A DNA stretch of 64,000 nucleotides from SZUA-430 sp040381215 (GCA_040381215.1 JBEIHO010000005.1:17628-81627), one strand, 5' to 3'. Positions 9,353-18,123 are shown, counted from the first letter of the stretch. Made by a program: numbers and translations. Notes: generated by a model from the letters alone, not told the origin.

Positions 9353-9964
9353 TCAGTTGGGAAGCGCTTCCTTGGCCGGCACGTGCTTCATCACGGCATT
9401 CACCTGCACCGGTGTAAGCCGAACCGGCTTGAGCGCGGGCGAAGGACCTGCACTTCCCGAAAGAAGCATCGTGCCGCTGACCCCCGTCGATGCAACCACC
9501 TGTGCCTTGCGGAACTCGTTATAGACCTGCGGACCAGCAACAACGAGGCCGATATTGCCGGCCACATTGGCGTCTTGAATGCCACCAATGGAAGTCACGA
9601 GGCGCCCGAACACGACGGTACCTTCGTCCGGCTTGAAAACAGTGACGATCGGAAAACCGCCGTTGAAGGCATTGATGGTGGACAACGAGTCGGCGGCATC
9701 GGCCTCGAACCCGACCGCGATCAGAAGCCCGCTGCAGTTCTTCTGCGAACCCGCATCGCAGAACCGCAGCGAGGTCGAGTATTTCAGGCCCTTGTAGTCG
9801 AAATGTACGAACTGCACGCCATCACTGGTCTGCATCTCGATCGCCGTAGCCCCGATATCGGTCAGGACACCCTTCACGTTATCCGCTGTGAATGAATTGA
9901 TAGGTGCCGCAAACGCCGGCACTGAAAGCAGCGAAGCGGCTGCCAGGGAAAGAAGATGCCTCAT
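9353..9964 (-). CDS. secreted YbjN-domain-like protein
   Basis: This 203-residue exported protein has a clear signal peptide (MRHLLSLAAASLLSVPAFA). The mature part resembles the YbjN fold: a short strand/helix region followed by a paired-Cys segment (FCDAGSQKNCSGLLIAVGF), typical of secreted YbjN-like proteins. Function is unknown. It ends 9 bases past the cyclase gene and is transcribed towards it. The ATG at 9964 is preferred to a start 36 bases upstream because it places the signal peptide at the N-terminus. Confidence 0.65.
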   Translation of the reverse strand: MRHLLSLAAASLLSVPAFAAPINSFTADNVKGVLTDIGATAIEMQTSDGVQFVHFDYKGLKYSTSLRFCDAGSQKNCSGLLIAVGFEADAADSLSTINAFNGGFPIVTVFKPDEGTVVFGRLVTSIGGIQDANVAGNIGLVVAGPQVYNEFRKAQVVASTGVSGTMLLSGSAGPSPALKPVRLTPVQVNAVMKHVPAKEALPN

Positions 9965-10199
9965 GAAGTGACCCCGATGACTGGCTCCGGCATTCGTCAT
10001 GAAGCCGCAAGCCGCGCGACGCTAGTAACGGGGCCATGCAGCATCAAGCTGAATCACGCCGCATCGAACTGAAAACAAGCCATTGCTGCAGCCACCGCGC
10101 GCACCGCAACAGCAGCAAACCCCCAGAGGCGAAATCGGCACGATTGTTGATTGCGGCGCAGCGTCGTCTTCGCGCGACGCACGAACACGGAAACTGTCC

Positions 10200-11564
10200 C
10201 TACATTCGAGCCCGAACAACAAATGACGCAGCCAATCCCCCCTGAGGCGAAGTGGACAGGGTCAACGCCAGCCCATAGGCATCAAGGATATCGGCGACAA
10301 TGGCCAGACCCAACCCGGCACCGCCCGGCTGGGAATCCAGTCGCACCCCGCGCCCGAGCACGACATCCCGCTCTGCCGGCGAAAGACCATCACCATCATC
10401 ATCGACGCAAACCCGGGCCAGACCCGAGCCCGCCGGATCCACACCAACGCGCACATGCGATGACGCATGACGCACGCCATTCTCGATCAGGTTACCCATC
10501 ACCTCGACCAGGTCAGGTTCATCGATGGCAACGCACATCGTCTCCGGAATGTCGACCACGACGTTCACAAGGTCACAGGCAGGTGTTCGCCGGATGACGG
10601 CCACGATGCGCTCGACTGCCGGCCGCAGCACCGTCTCGCTGCCGCGCCCGCCATGGCGCACCCGCGTACGCGCCAGTTCGCGCTCCACTTGCCGCGACAT
10701 CGCATCAACGGCCACCTCGATCCCCTGCGCGATTTCCGGCGCGCCTTGGTCTGCGATGCGGGCTGCATCCGCCTTCAATGCAGCAAGGGGCGTCTTGAGG
10801 CCATGTGCAAGATCTGCCGCGCGGGCGCGCGCCCGCTCGATCTGGGCATCCGCACCATCCAGCAGCGCATTGACCTCCTGTACAAGCGGCATGACTTCGC
10901 TGGCCGCAGCCGAAGGCAACCGGCGCAGCGTTCCGCCGCGGACGGCCGCAACCTGCCGCCCGATCCCGGCAAGGGGTGCCGTGCCGAGCGCAATCTGCAG
11001 CAGGCTCGCACCCGCAAGCACGACACCCAGGCCCACCAGCGCCAGCACGAGGTCCCCGGAAAAATCAGCCGTCAAGCCGTCGATTTCGCGGCGGTCCATC
11101 GCAACCGAGAACCGAACAACACGCTCGCCCGTACCGTCTGGCAACAAGAGCCGGCGCTCATGCACACGCAGGCTCGTGTCACGCGGACCCGGGCGATCAT
11201 CAACCGCCACCACACCAGAAGCCGGCAGTCCTGCGCCGGCTGCAAGCCGAAGGTCCCAGAGCGAGCGCGAGCGCAGCATGCTGCCGCTCGCTTCGTCTTC
11301 GATCTGCCAGTAGAGCCCGCCGCGAACCTTTCCAAAGCGGGGATCCGATGGCGCAGGCTCCAGAGCCAATTGCCCGGAAGCAGACACCTGCGTTGCAGAT
11401 GCAAGCTGCGCCAGATGCAGATCAAGCTCCGAGCCGATGCGCCTTTCGACATGCCGCTCGAACAGCGCGACAAGCCCCGCCCACGACAGCACGAGAACGA
11501 CCACAAGTCCGGCGATGGCGCCAGCAGCAAGGCGCAGCCTTACCGAGGAGAACATGTATGTCAT
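10200..11564 (-). CDS. sensor histidine kinase, PhoQ/FeuQ-like
   Basis: This 454-residue membrane kinase has two transmembrane segments (about residues 10-34 and 170-192) around a periplasmic sensor of about 135 residues. The phospho-acceptor His is H254 in DLAHGLKTPLAAL. The ATPase domain has an N-box (NLIENGVRHA), a DDDGDGLSP G1 box and a GGAGLGLAIV G2 box. It phosphorylates the response regulator just upstream; its ATG overlaps the regulator's TGA (ATGA). The kinase is last in a PepSY-regulator-kinase operon, an arrangement known for PhoPQ/FeuPQ-like systems that sense envelope state or cations. The actual ligand is unknown. Confidence 0.9.
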   Translation of the reverse strand: MTYMFSSVRLRLAAGAIAGLVVVLVLSWAGLVALFERHVERRIGSELDLHLAQLASATQVSASGQLALEPAPSDPRFGKVRGGLYWQIEDEASGSMLRSRSLWDLRLAAGAGLPASGVVAVDDRPGPRDTSLRVHERRLLLPDGTGERVVRFSVAMDRREIDGLTADFSGDLVLALVGLGVVLAGASLLQIALGTAPLAGIGRQVAAVRGGTLRRLPSAAASEVMPLVQEVNALLDGADAQIERARARAADLAHGLKTPLAALKADAARIADQGAPEIAQGIEVAVDAMSRQVERELARTRVRHGGRGSETVLRPAVERIVAVIRRTPACDLVNVVVDIPETMCVAIDEPDLVEVMGNLIENGVRHASSHVRVGVDPAGSGLARVCVDDDGDGLSPAERDVVLGRGVRLDSQPGGAGLGLAIVADILDAYGLALTLSTSPQGGLAASFVVRARM

Positions 11565-12226
11565 GACGCCGCGTCACCCACGACATATCCGAAGCCGCGA
11601 CGCGTCTCTATGAACGGGATGCCGAGCTTGCGACGGATCCGCCCGACGATGACCTCGATCGCATTCGACTCGCGCTCGGAGTGATCACCATGGATCTGCT
11701 CACCCAGCTCGACTTGCGAGACGACGCGCCCGGCGTTCAGCATGAGATGGCAAAGCAACCTGAACTCGAGTGGCGTCAGGTTGACGGGATTACCGGAAAC
11801 GGTGGCACGCATGCTGCGCTGATCAAGCGCAACCGGTCCGACTTCAAGCAATGGCGCTGCGTGACCCGAGGCGCGTCGCACCAGCGCCCGGAGCCGCGCA
11901 AGCACCTCCTCCATCGCAAAGGGCTTGGCAATATAGTCATCGGCACCAAGATCAATGCCCTCGACGCGCTCGCTCCAGGTCCCGCGCGCAGAGAGGATCA
12001 GTACCGGCATGGTACGGCCCGACTTGCGCCATCGCCTGAGCACGGTCAGGCCATCGAGCCCGGGCAGCCCGAGATCCAGAACGACCGCCGAATAGGTCTC
12101 CGTGTCCCCGCGAAACCAGGCATCTTCGCCGTCGCGGGCATGATCCACCGTCCAGCCGGCGGCACGCATGGCCTCACCAAGCGCATGCGAGATCTGCCTG
12201 TCGTCTTCAACAAGGAGCACGCGCAT
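11561..12226 (-). CDS. OmpR/PhoP-family response regulator
   Basis: This 221-residue regulator has a receiver domain with the acidic pair at residues 8-9 and phospho-acceptor D51 in VVLDLGLPGLDG. The conserved Lys is in YIAKPF. A winged-helix DNA-binding domain follows (about 125-218, with NLTPLEFRLLCHLM and VEVIVGRIRRKLG-type recognition segments). It overlaps the kinase gene by 4 bases and starts in a TGATG overlap with the upstream PepSY gene. OmpR-type regulators bind direct repeats spaced about 11 bases; such a repeat lies at 12632-12649 in front of this operon. Confidence 0.95.
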   Translation of the reverse strand: MRVLLVEDDRQISHALGEAMRAAGWTVDHARDGEDAWFRGDTETYSAVVLDLGLPGLDGLTVLRRWRKSGRTMPVLILSARGTWSERVEGIDLGADDYIAKPFAMEEVLARLRALVRRASGHAAPLLEVGPVALDQRSMRATVSGNPVNLTPLEFRLLCHLMLNAGRVVSQVELGEQIHGDHSERESNAIEVIVGRIRRKLGIPFIETRRGFGYVVGDAAS

Positions 12227-12609
12227 CAGTCGTCATCCCGCCGGCGATCGCCACCGCGCCCCCGGCCACGCCGGTCGTCAACCTCAAGGACGCGCCCGGT
12301 CCGGGCATCAACGGTGATTTCGCGGACACGCCCGCGACCATCGATGACCTTCACCTCGCAAATGGCAATGCCGTCCCGCACGTCAAACTCCACCTCGATG
12401 ACCTCGCCGCCACCGGCCGCACGCAGCGCCGCAGCCGTCAGGACTTCCAGCGGCAACGTCTTTCCACTCTCGAAATATCGCATGGCCTCATCATGGTCGC
12501 CATGACCACCGCGCCCCTCCCGCGCCTGCAGGCCGCCCGTGGTAAACGCGACCACCAGCAAGGCGATCGACGCAACGGCAGTCAGTCGTGACGCAGGGCA
12601 AAGGCTCAT
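12226..12609 (-). CDS. PepSY-domain exported protein, first gene of the two-component operon
   Basis: This 127-residue protein has an N-terminal signal segment (about residues 8-28, ending LQAREG). A PepSY-type domain then follows (VIEVEFDVRDGIAICEVKVIDGRG). It ends with a very acidic and basic low-complexity tail rich in Asp and Arg. PepSY proteins are thought to inhibit or tune envelope proteases and sensors. The gene stop overlaps the regulator start (TGATG), so it likely reports to or is controlled by this two-component system. A longer frame starting at 12861 crosses the divergent promoter region and is rejected. Confidence 0.82.
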   Translation of the reverse strand: MSLCPASRLTAVASIALLVVAFTTGGLQAREGRGGHGDHDEAMRYFESGKTLPLEVLTAAALRAAGGGEVIEVEFDVRDGIAICEVKVIDGRGRVREITVDARTGRVLEVDDRRGRGRGGDRRRDDD

Positions 12610-12631
12610 CCTTCCAGTCTCGCCGATACTT

Positions 12632-12649
12632 GCTGACAAAACGCTGACA
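12632..12649. promoter_or_regulatory. candidate OmpR-type direct-repeat operator
   Basis: Two perfect copies of GCTGACA lie at 12632-12638 and 12643-12649, separated by 4 bases (period 11). This is the geometry bound by OmpR/PhoB/PhoP-type regulators. The site is 23 bases upstream of the minus-strand PepSY-regulator-kinase operon and 75 bases upstream of the plus-strand PepSY gene, so one site could serve both. Binding by the local regulator is inference. Confidence 0.55.
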
Positions 12650-12723
12650 GCGCGCATCGAGGCCCTGTCATGCTCATTATGCCAGAACACCCTCGCCGAC
12701 AGACCAACCACGGAGAGAAAACC

Positions 12724-13059
12724 ATGAATACGTCCAAAAGCCTGCTCACGATCGCTGCCGCAGCCACCCTCAGCGCGACCCTCTGCCAAACCGCCCTCGC
12801 GCGCCGCGGCGATGATGACAGGCGCAGCCAGGATCACAGCCATCGCAGCAGCAGTGACCACTGCACCTCAGCACCAAGATCCCAATGGCTGCCACGCGCA
12901 GGCTTCGCTGAGCGCGGCCGCAAGCAGGGCTACAACGTGGTGAAGATTGAGCTTTCCGGAACCTGCTACGAGGTTTACGGAACCCGCAACGGGATACTGT
13001 ATGAACTCTACTTCAACCCGGCGACGGGAGACCTCGTCAGGGTTGAGCGCGAGGACTGA
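12724..13059 (+). CDS. secreted PepSY-like protein divergent from the two-component operon
   Basis: This 111-residue exported protein has a signal peptide ending near TALA (about residue 26). An Arg/Asp/His/Ser-rich linker follows, then a C-terminal PepSY-like module (YNVVKIELSGTCYEVYGTRNG followed by ELYFNPATGDLVRVE). It has two Cys residues. The start at ATG 12724 is supported by a GGAGAG ribosome-binding site just upstream. It is transcribed away from the PepSY/regulator/kinase operon and shares its upstream region, so it is a likely target of that system. Exact function is unknown. Confidence 0.75.
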   Translation: MNTSKSLLTIAAAATLSATLCQTALARRGDDDRRSQDHSHRSSSDHCTSAPRSQWLPRAGFAERGRKQGYNVVKIELSGTCYEVYGTRNGILYELYFNPATGDLVRVERED

Positions 13060-13157
13060 AGCTCCACTTTCGCAGCCGTCAATGACCTCCGAGGTGATTG
13101 CACGCACCGACACCCATGGGGCAGGTCTCTACTACCGCAGACGGGAGGGCCCTGCCC

Positions 13158-13577
13158 ATGACGGAAATCTTGCACCGACGATGGCTGGTATTCACATCGA
13201 TCATCATCGGCGCCTTTGGACCGGTATTCGCCCTCGGCACCATGGAGCCGACCCTGGAACCGGCGCGCCTGTCGCTTGACATCCTCACCTGGCCGGTCGA
13301 CGGCGACATAACCCTTGCTCACGCCGAGACGCGATTTCTCGCGGCGCTGACCGGCGGCTTCCTGCTGGGCTGGGGTGTGACGATCTTCTGCCTCGCCCGT
13401 TGGGTCCACCCCCTCGCACCCGACCCCGTGCGCAAATGCGTCCTGGCCGGACTTTGCGCCTGGTTCCTGCTCGACAGCGCAGGCTCCGTCGCATCAGGTA
13501 ACGCCACCAACGTCCCCTTCAACGTGATCGTTCTGTTGCTGGCCGCAGGCCCGCTCTGGTGGCCGGCACGCACATGA
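13158..13577 (+). CDS. small integral membrane protein, unknown function
   Basis: This 139-residue protein has four likely membrane segments (about residues 10-28, 55-78, 92-108 and 115-133) and no recognisable domain. The ATG at 13158 is preceded by a GGGAGGG sequence. It may be a second output of the neighbouring two-component system, as it follows the PepSY gene on the same strand after about 100 bases, but nothing in the sequence proves this. Confidence 0.6.
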   Translation: MTEILHRRWLVFTSIIIGAFGPVFALGTMEPTLEPARLSLDILTWPVDGDITLAHAETRFLAALTGGFLLGWGVTIFCLARWVHPLAPDPVRKCVLAGLCAWFLLDSAGSVASGNATNVPFNVIVLLLAAGPLWWPART

Positions 13578-13719
13578 ACGCGCCCCATGGGTGCCCGGAA
13601 GAAGCAACCGTGGAATTGTCGCCGCATCACCGAAGCACTATCATGATCCCTCACAAGCCGCCTGCGCGGGCACGGGCCTAAGATCTCGCGCACAACGGAA
13701 ATGAAGGATCGACGCGCGC

Positions 13720-14799
13720 ATGGACGCAAGCGCCCTGTTTTCGAAGGACTATTTCGAAGCCCGCAGCAGGTTCAGGTTGGCAGCGTCACGTGCCGGGGCC
13801 AGCCTGTTTGCCTATCTTCACCCGCATGCCAGGGGGCCCGCAGGCGAAGAGCTGTTCATCGATGTAGCGGTGAGTGGCAATCCCGGCGACACAGCACTGC
13901 TGGCTGTCGCCGGAACCCATGGCGTGGAGGGCTACGCAGGCGCCGCCGTCCTGACCGGATGGTTGACCCAACAAGCTGGACAGGTCCCAAAGTCACGCCA
14001 GATCCTCGTGCACGGCCTGAACCCGCATGGCTTTGCGTGGGACCGTCGCGTTACCGAAGAAAACGTCGACCTGAACCGCAACTTCATCGATTGGAACGCC
14101 GAGCGCCCGCGCAACGAACACTACATTCTGCTGGCTGATGCCATCGCCCCCAAGGACATCAGCGAAACCTCCACCGAGGCCGCCAGCCGCGCCCTGCGGA
14201 ACTATGCGCGCGAGCACGGCGCCTTTGCGATGCAGGAGACGATCAGCAAGGGCCAGTATACCCACCCCAGCGGCATGTATTTCGGTGGCGCATGCGAACA
14301 ATGGTCCGCAACAACCCTGAAGACCATCGTGGCCGAGCACGCGCGCTCCTGCCGGCGCGCAGCAATCCTCGACTTCCACACGGGCCTTGGACCCTATGGC
14401 GAGGCCGAGTTGATCAGCGAGGACGCGCCGGACAGTGAAGCCTTCGCCCGCGCCCGCACCTGGTATGGCGATGGCATTTGCTCGACACGCGCAGGCGACT
14501 CTGTGTCCGCCCAGGTCTTTGGAAGCGTCGACGGAGCCATACCCTCCATTTTCGCTGGCGCAGAAACAACAACCATATGCGTGGAATACGGCACGCAATC
14601 CACGCTGGAGGTTTTCCAGGCTCTTCGAGCCGACAATTGGCTACACACGGTGGCGGGGCTCGACCACCCGGACCGCAGCGCGATCAAGGCGCAGATCCGC
14701 CGGGCCTTCTATCCCGAGGAAGAACGGTGGAAGTCCATGATCTGGAACAGGGGAATGCGCGTGCTGCAACAGGCCATGGCGGGCCTGGCGCCCCCTTAA
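13720..14799 (+). CDS. DUF2817 (M14-like zinc peptidase/deacylase-like) protein
   Basis: This 359-residue protein belongs to the DUF2817 family, related to M14 zinc carboxypeptidases and aspartoacylase-like enzymes. The zinc-binding His and Glu are visible in GTHGVEGYAG (H67, E70), with DLNRNFIDW and a later His in LDFHTGLGPYG. It has no signal peptide, so it acts in the cytoplasm. It ends 63 bases before pqqA, on the same strand. That position makes a link with PQQ precursor processing possible but unproven; a general peptidase or amide hydrolase role is equally possible. Confidence 0.82.
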   Translation: MDASALFSKDYFEARSRFRLAASRAGASLFAYLHPHARGPAGEELFIDVAVSGNPGDTALLAVAGTHGVEGYAGAAVLTGWLTQQAGQVPKSRQILVHGLNPHGFAWDRRVTEENVDLNRNFIDWNAERPRNEHYILLADAIAPKDISETSTEAASRALRNYAREHGAFAMQETISKGQYTHPSGMYFGGACEQWSATTLKTIVAEHARSCRRAAILDFHTGLGPYGEAELISEDAPDSEAFARARTWYGDGICSTRAGDSVSAQVFGSVDGAIPSIFAGAETTTICVEYGTQSTLEVFQALRADNWLHTVAGLDHPDRSAIKAQIRRAFYPEEERWKSMIWNRGMRVLQQAMAGLAPP

Positions 14800-14862
14800 G
14801 CCTATTGCGCGATCCCCAAGCTTGCGCCAGACTGCCTTCAATATCTGCACGAGGTCGACAAA

Positions 14863-14943
14863 ATGAAGAAGTCCTGGCGCAAACCCAAGGTCCGCGAAAT
14901 CTCCGCAGCGATGGAGATCAATTGCTACTGCTCGGCCGAGTAA
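14863..14943 (+). CDS. pqqA: PQQ precursor peptide PqqA
   Basis: This 26-residue peptide is the ribosomal precursor of pyrroloquinoline quinone. It has the conserved E-x-x-x-Y pair, E18 and Y22 in MEINCYCSAE, which PqqE cross-links and later enzymes convert to PQQ. The N-terminal half is basic and starts MKKSWRKPKVREI, the part recognised by PqqD. Two Cys residues flank the Tyr. The gene is 31 bases upstream of pqqB. It is very short but the motif, length and position leave little doubt. Confidence 0.96.
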   Translation: MKKSWRKPKVREISAAMEINCYCSAE

Positions 14944-14974
14944 AGCCGCAGGAGCCCCCAGGCTCCCCCAGTCC

Positions 14975-15865
14975 ATGAAACTCATCGTCCTCGGGGCGGC
15001 GGCCGGTGGCGGCTTCCCGCAATGGAATGTTGCGAGCCCAAACAATCGACGGGCATTCGCAGCGGACGCCGCATGCGTCCCGCAAACACAGTGCAGTCTT
15101 GCGGCATCCACGGATGGCACCGATTGGGTGCTCCTGAATGCAAGCCCGGACATTCGCCAGCAGATCCTTGCGACCGCGGAATTGCATCCGCAGACGCCAC
15201 CGCGCTCATCACCAATCCGTGCGGTGGTCCTGACCGGCGCCGACGTGGACGCCCTGGCAGGCCTTCTCATCCTGCGCGAGCGCCAACCCTTGACCGTCTG
15301 GGCGACCGATTATGTGCTCGCGGTGCTGCGTGCCAATCCGATCTTCAATGTACTCGACCGCGCCTGCGTTCAGTTCAGGACAATCACCCTTGGCGCCACC
15401 TTCGAGCCATCGCAGGGCCTGGCATGCACGCCACTTGAAACACCCGGCAAGCCACCACTCTTCATGGAAGCAACCGATGGCATTGCCCCAGTCGAAGGCG
15501 CTTCCATAGGCATCGAACTGCGCACCGCAACAGGCAAGCGCGCGATCTTCATGCCGGCCTGCGCCGAAATCACCAATGACACCCTGCAAGCCGTCGAGGG
15601 CGCCGATGCGCTGTTCTTCGATGGCACGCTGTGCACCGATGACGAGATGATCCGGTCGGGCGAAGGGGCCAAGACAGCAAGGCGCATGGGCCACGTGGCC
15701 ATGGACGAAGCCATTGCAAGGCTGCGCGATGCAAGCATTGGCAAGCGCTACTTCATTCACATCAACAATACCAATCCGGTGCTCAACCGCGCTTCCGAGG
15801 AACGCAGGATCATCGAGGCGGCCGGCTGGAACATCGCCATGGACGGAATGAGGATGGAATTGTGA
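14975..15865 (+). CDS. pqqB: PQQ biosynthesis protein PqqB
   Basis: This 296-residue protein is PqqB, a metallo-beta-lactamase-fold enzyme thought to hydroxylate the Tyr of the Glu-Tyr intermediate or its derivative. The start MKLIVLGAAAGGGFPQWN and the segment NASPDIRQQI are diagnostic. The loop that usually reads D-H before A/T-G-L is VDALAGLL here, with Ala at position 93 where many homologues, as I recall them, have His. The stop overlaps the pqqC start (GTGA). Length is normal for the family. Confidence 0.96.
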   Translation: MKLIVLGAAAGGGFPQWNVASPNNRRAFAADAACVPQTQCSLAASTDGTDWVLLNASPDIRQQILATAELHPQTPPRSSPIRAVVLTGADVDALAGLLILRERQPLTVWATDYVLAVLRANPIFNVLDRACVQFRTITLGATFEPSQGLACTPLETPGKPPLFMEATDGIAPVEGASIGIELRTATGKRAIFMPACAEITNDTLQAVEGADALFFDGTLCTDDEMIRSGEGAKTARRMGHVAMDEAIARLRDASIGKRYFIHINNTNPVLNRASEERRIIEAAGWNIAMDGMRMEL

Positions 15866-16584
15866 ACCTCTTGTCACCCACGCAGTTCGAGGCCGAGCTG
15901 CGCGCCATCGGCGCCGCGCGCTACCACAACCTGCACCCCTTCCACAAAAAGCTTCACGCCGGACAACTCGACAAGCGACAGGTCCAGGCCTGGGCCCTGA
16001 ACCGCTACATCTACCAGAGCCGGATCCCCATCAAGGACGCGATCATCGTCTCGCGGATGCCAACCCCGGAACTGCGCGCCACCTGGCGCGTCCGCATCGA
16101 GGATCATGATGGAACGGACGGCACGGACGGCGGCATTGCGCGCTGGCTGAAACTGACCGACGGACTGGGCCTCACCCGAGAGGACGTCGTCTCCGAGCGC
16201 CTCGCCCTGCCGGCAACCATCTTCGCTGCCGACGCCTACGTCCACTTCACGCAGGACCGCTCGCTATTGGAGGCCGTCGCGTCATCCCTGACGGAGATGT
16301 TCGCGCCCAGGATCATCGCCGAGCGGGTCGAAGGCATGCTGGCAGGCTACGACTTCGTGTCGAAGGAGACGCTGTCCTATTTTGGCGCCCGCATGACCCA
16401 GGCGCCGCGCGACGCCGATTTTGCGCTGAATTACTGCATCCAGAACGCCACGACCCCGCTTGCACAAACACTGTGCAAGCGCGCGCTCGAGTTCAAGTGC
16501 AGCGTCCTCTGGTCAATGCTGGACGCCCTGTACTATGCTTATGTCTCGCCAGGACATGTACCGCCGGGGGCATTTGGATCATGA
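15862..16584 (+). CDS. pqqC: pyrroloquinoline-quinone synthase PqqC
   Basis: This 240-residue enzyme catalyses the last step of PQQ synthesis, a cofactor-free oxidation and ring closure of AHQQ. Family segments are YHNLHPFH, the QVQAWALNRYIYQSRIP region and FALNYC near the C-terminus. It starts with GTG at 15862 overlapping the pqqB stop by 4 bases and ends overlapping the pqqD start (ATGA). It is a stand-alone PqqC and not the PqqCD fusion found in some methylotrophs. Confidence 0.97.
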   Translation: MNLLSPTQFEAELRAIGAARYHNLHPFHKKLHAGQLDKRQVQAWALNRYIYQSRIPIKDAIIVSRMPTPELRATWRVRIEDHDGTDGTDGGIARWLKLTDGLGLTREDVVSERLALPATIFAADAYVHFTQDRSLLEAVASSLTEMFAPRIIAERVEGMLAGYDFVSKETLSYFGARMTQAPRDADFALNYCIQNATTPLAQTLCKRALEFKCSVLWSMLDALYYAYVSPGHVPPGAFGS

Positions 16585-16877
16585 GCGAAGACAAGAAACA
16601 GCCGGAAACGGCGCAAAAGGACTCAGCGCCAAAGCTCGCACCCGGCGTGCGCCTGAAAACGGATGACCAGCGCGGATCCGTCCTTCTGGGACCCGAGCGC
16701 GTGCTGGAGCTTGACGACATTGCCCTGTCCATTGTGACGCAGATCGATGGCAAGCGCCGCGTATCGGACATAGCCGCCGCTCTCGCGCGTGAGTACGACG
16801 AGAAAGCCGAGAATATCCGCGCCGACATCGACAGCCTGCTCAAGGACCTTGCAGCAAAGGGATACGTCAAGCCGTGA
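16581..16877 (+). CDS. pqqD: PqqA-binding chaperone PqqD
   Basis: This 98-residue RiPP recognition element binds PqqA and presents it to PqqE. The PqqD signature is visible as LLGPERVLELDDIALSIV followed by IDGKRRVSDI and a helical C-terminus. The first 20 or so residues are polar and low in complexity. ATG 16581 overlaps the pqqC stop, and the pqqE GTG overlaps the pqqD stop. A longer frame beginning in pqqC is not used. Confidence 0.96.
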   Translation: MSEDKKQPETAQKDSAPKLAPGVRLKTDDQRGSVLLGPERVLELDDIALSIVTQIDGKRRVSDIAAALAREYDEKAENIRADIDSLLKDLAAKGYVKP

Positions 16878-17956
16878 CGGCACCGCCCGTGCCACTCGGC
16901 CTTCTCGCCGAACTCACGCACCGTTGTCCGTTGCAGTGCCCGTATTGCTCCAACCCGCTCGACCTGGTGCGCGCAAGCCAGGAACTCGACACGCGGACCT
17001 GGACCCGTGTCATCGAGGAAGCTGCGGGCCTCGGCATCGCTCATGTCCATCTGTCGGGTGGCGAGCCCCTCGCCCGCACCGACCTCGCCGAAATCACCAA
17101 TGCAGCTCACCTCGCAGGCCTCTACACCAACCTCATAACCTCGGCGGTGGGACTTACGGCACAGCGCCTGGCCGAACTGCGTGCCGCCGGCCTCGATCAC
17201 GTGCAGATCAGCTTCCAGGGTGTTGAGCCCGGCAAGGCCGACGCCATCGCACACATGAAGGGCGCCTTGCGCGCAAAGAAAGACGCAGCCCGTCTGGTTG
17301 CCAGCGAGGGCCTCGCCCTGACCGTCAACGCCGTGATCCATCGCGGCAACGTCGACGAAGTTCAAGCCTTCATCGAACTCGCCGTTGAACTCGGTGCCGG
17401 TCGCCTCGAGATTGCTCATGTGCAATATCATGGCTGGGCGCTGTCAAACCGGGCCCACCTGATGCCCACCCGGGAGCAGTTCCTCGCAGCCCGCGCGACG
17501 GTTGACGAGGCGCGACGACGCCTGGAAGGCACGCTCGTGATCGATCACGTGATGCCAGACTATTTCGCCGAACGGCCCAAGGCCTGCATGGGCGGCTGGG
17601 GACGCCAGGTCATCGTGATTACCCCTGACGGTCGAACGCTGCCCTGTCATGCCGCCGCCACCATACCTGGCCTTGCCTTCGCAAACGTCCGGACCTCATC
17701 GCTTGCCCGCATCTGGCAGGATGATGACGCGTTCAATCGGTTCCGGGGAACCGCGTGGATGCCCGAACCCTGCCAGGGATGCGAGCGCGCCGAACTCGAC
17801 TGGGGTGGATGCCGCTGCCAGGCACTGGCGATTGTCGGCGACGCCGCCGCCACGGACCCGGTCTGCACCCTGTCGCCAAGCCATGGTCGCATGGCTGAAC
17901 TGACCCGCGAGACTGCGGCAAGGCCAGGGTTCAGGTTCAGGCGCATCGGCGGCTGA
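16874..17956 (+). CDS. pqqE: PQQ radical SAM cross-linking enzyme PqqE
   Basis: This 360-residue radical SAM enzyme forms the carbon-carbon bond between Glu and Tyr of PqqA. The [4Fe-4S] cluster motif is C18-x3-C22-x2-C25 in LTHRCPLQCPYCSNP. A C-terminal SPASM-type region with further Cys ligands is visible in CQGCERAELDWGGCRCQ. Start is GTG in a 4-base overlap with pqqD. It ends the five-gene pqq operon; no pqqF/pqqG peptidase and no PQQ-dependent dehydrogenase lie in this window. Confidence 0.97.
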   Translation: MTAPPVPLGLLAELTHRCPLQCPYCSNPLDLVRASQELDTRTWTRVIEEAAGLGIAHVHLSGGEPLARTDLAEITNAAHLAGLYTNLITSAVGLTAQRLAELRAAGLDHVQISFQGVEPGKADAIAHMKGALRAKKDAARLVASEGLALTVNAVIHRGNVDEVQAFIELAVELGAGRLEIAHVQYHGWALSNRAHLMPTREQFLAARATVDEARRRLEGTLVIDHVMPDYFAERPKACMGGWGRQVIVITPDGRTLPCHAAATIPGLAFANVRTSSLARIWQDDDAFNRFRGTAWMPEPCQGCERAELDWGGCRCQALAIVGDAAATDPVCTLSPSHGRMAELTRETAARPGFRFRRIGG

Positions 17957-18123
17957 GGCGCCCCCTCACCCCGGCCCGTCACGAAATCTTCACGCCACGT
18001 TGCGCCAAAAGCACAAGGAAATCCGGGCATACCTGCGCTTGCCACACCCTGCACGGGCACGGCTTGGTTGCATTCACCCCAAAACAAAAGTGAAATCTCA
18101 CGTGCAGGTAGGAGGCCTGTTGC

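Noticed and set aside
10022..10222. A 66-codon minus-strand frame downstream of the histidine kinase
   Set aside because: It overlaps the kinase 3' end, lacks a ribosome-binding site and is rich in Cys and Gly without pattern. The 235-base gap 9965-10199 holds nothing I can support.
10467..11684. A 405-codon plus-strand frame opposite the histidine kinase
   Set aside because: It is antisense to a gene with unmistakable kinase motifs and has a composition typical of shadow frames.
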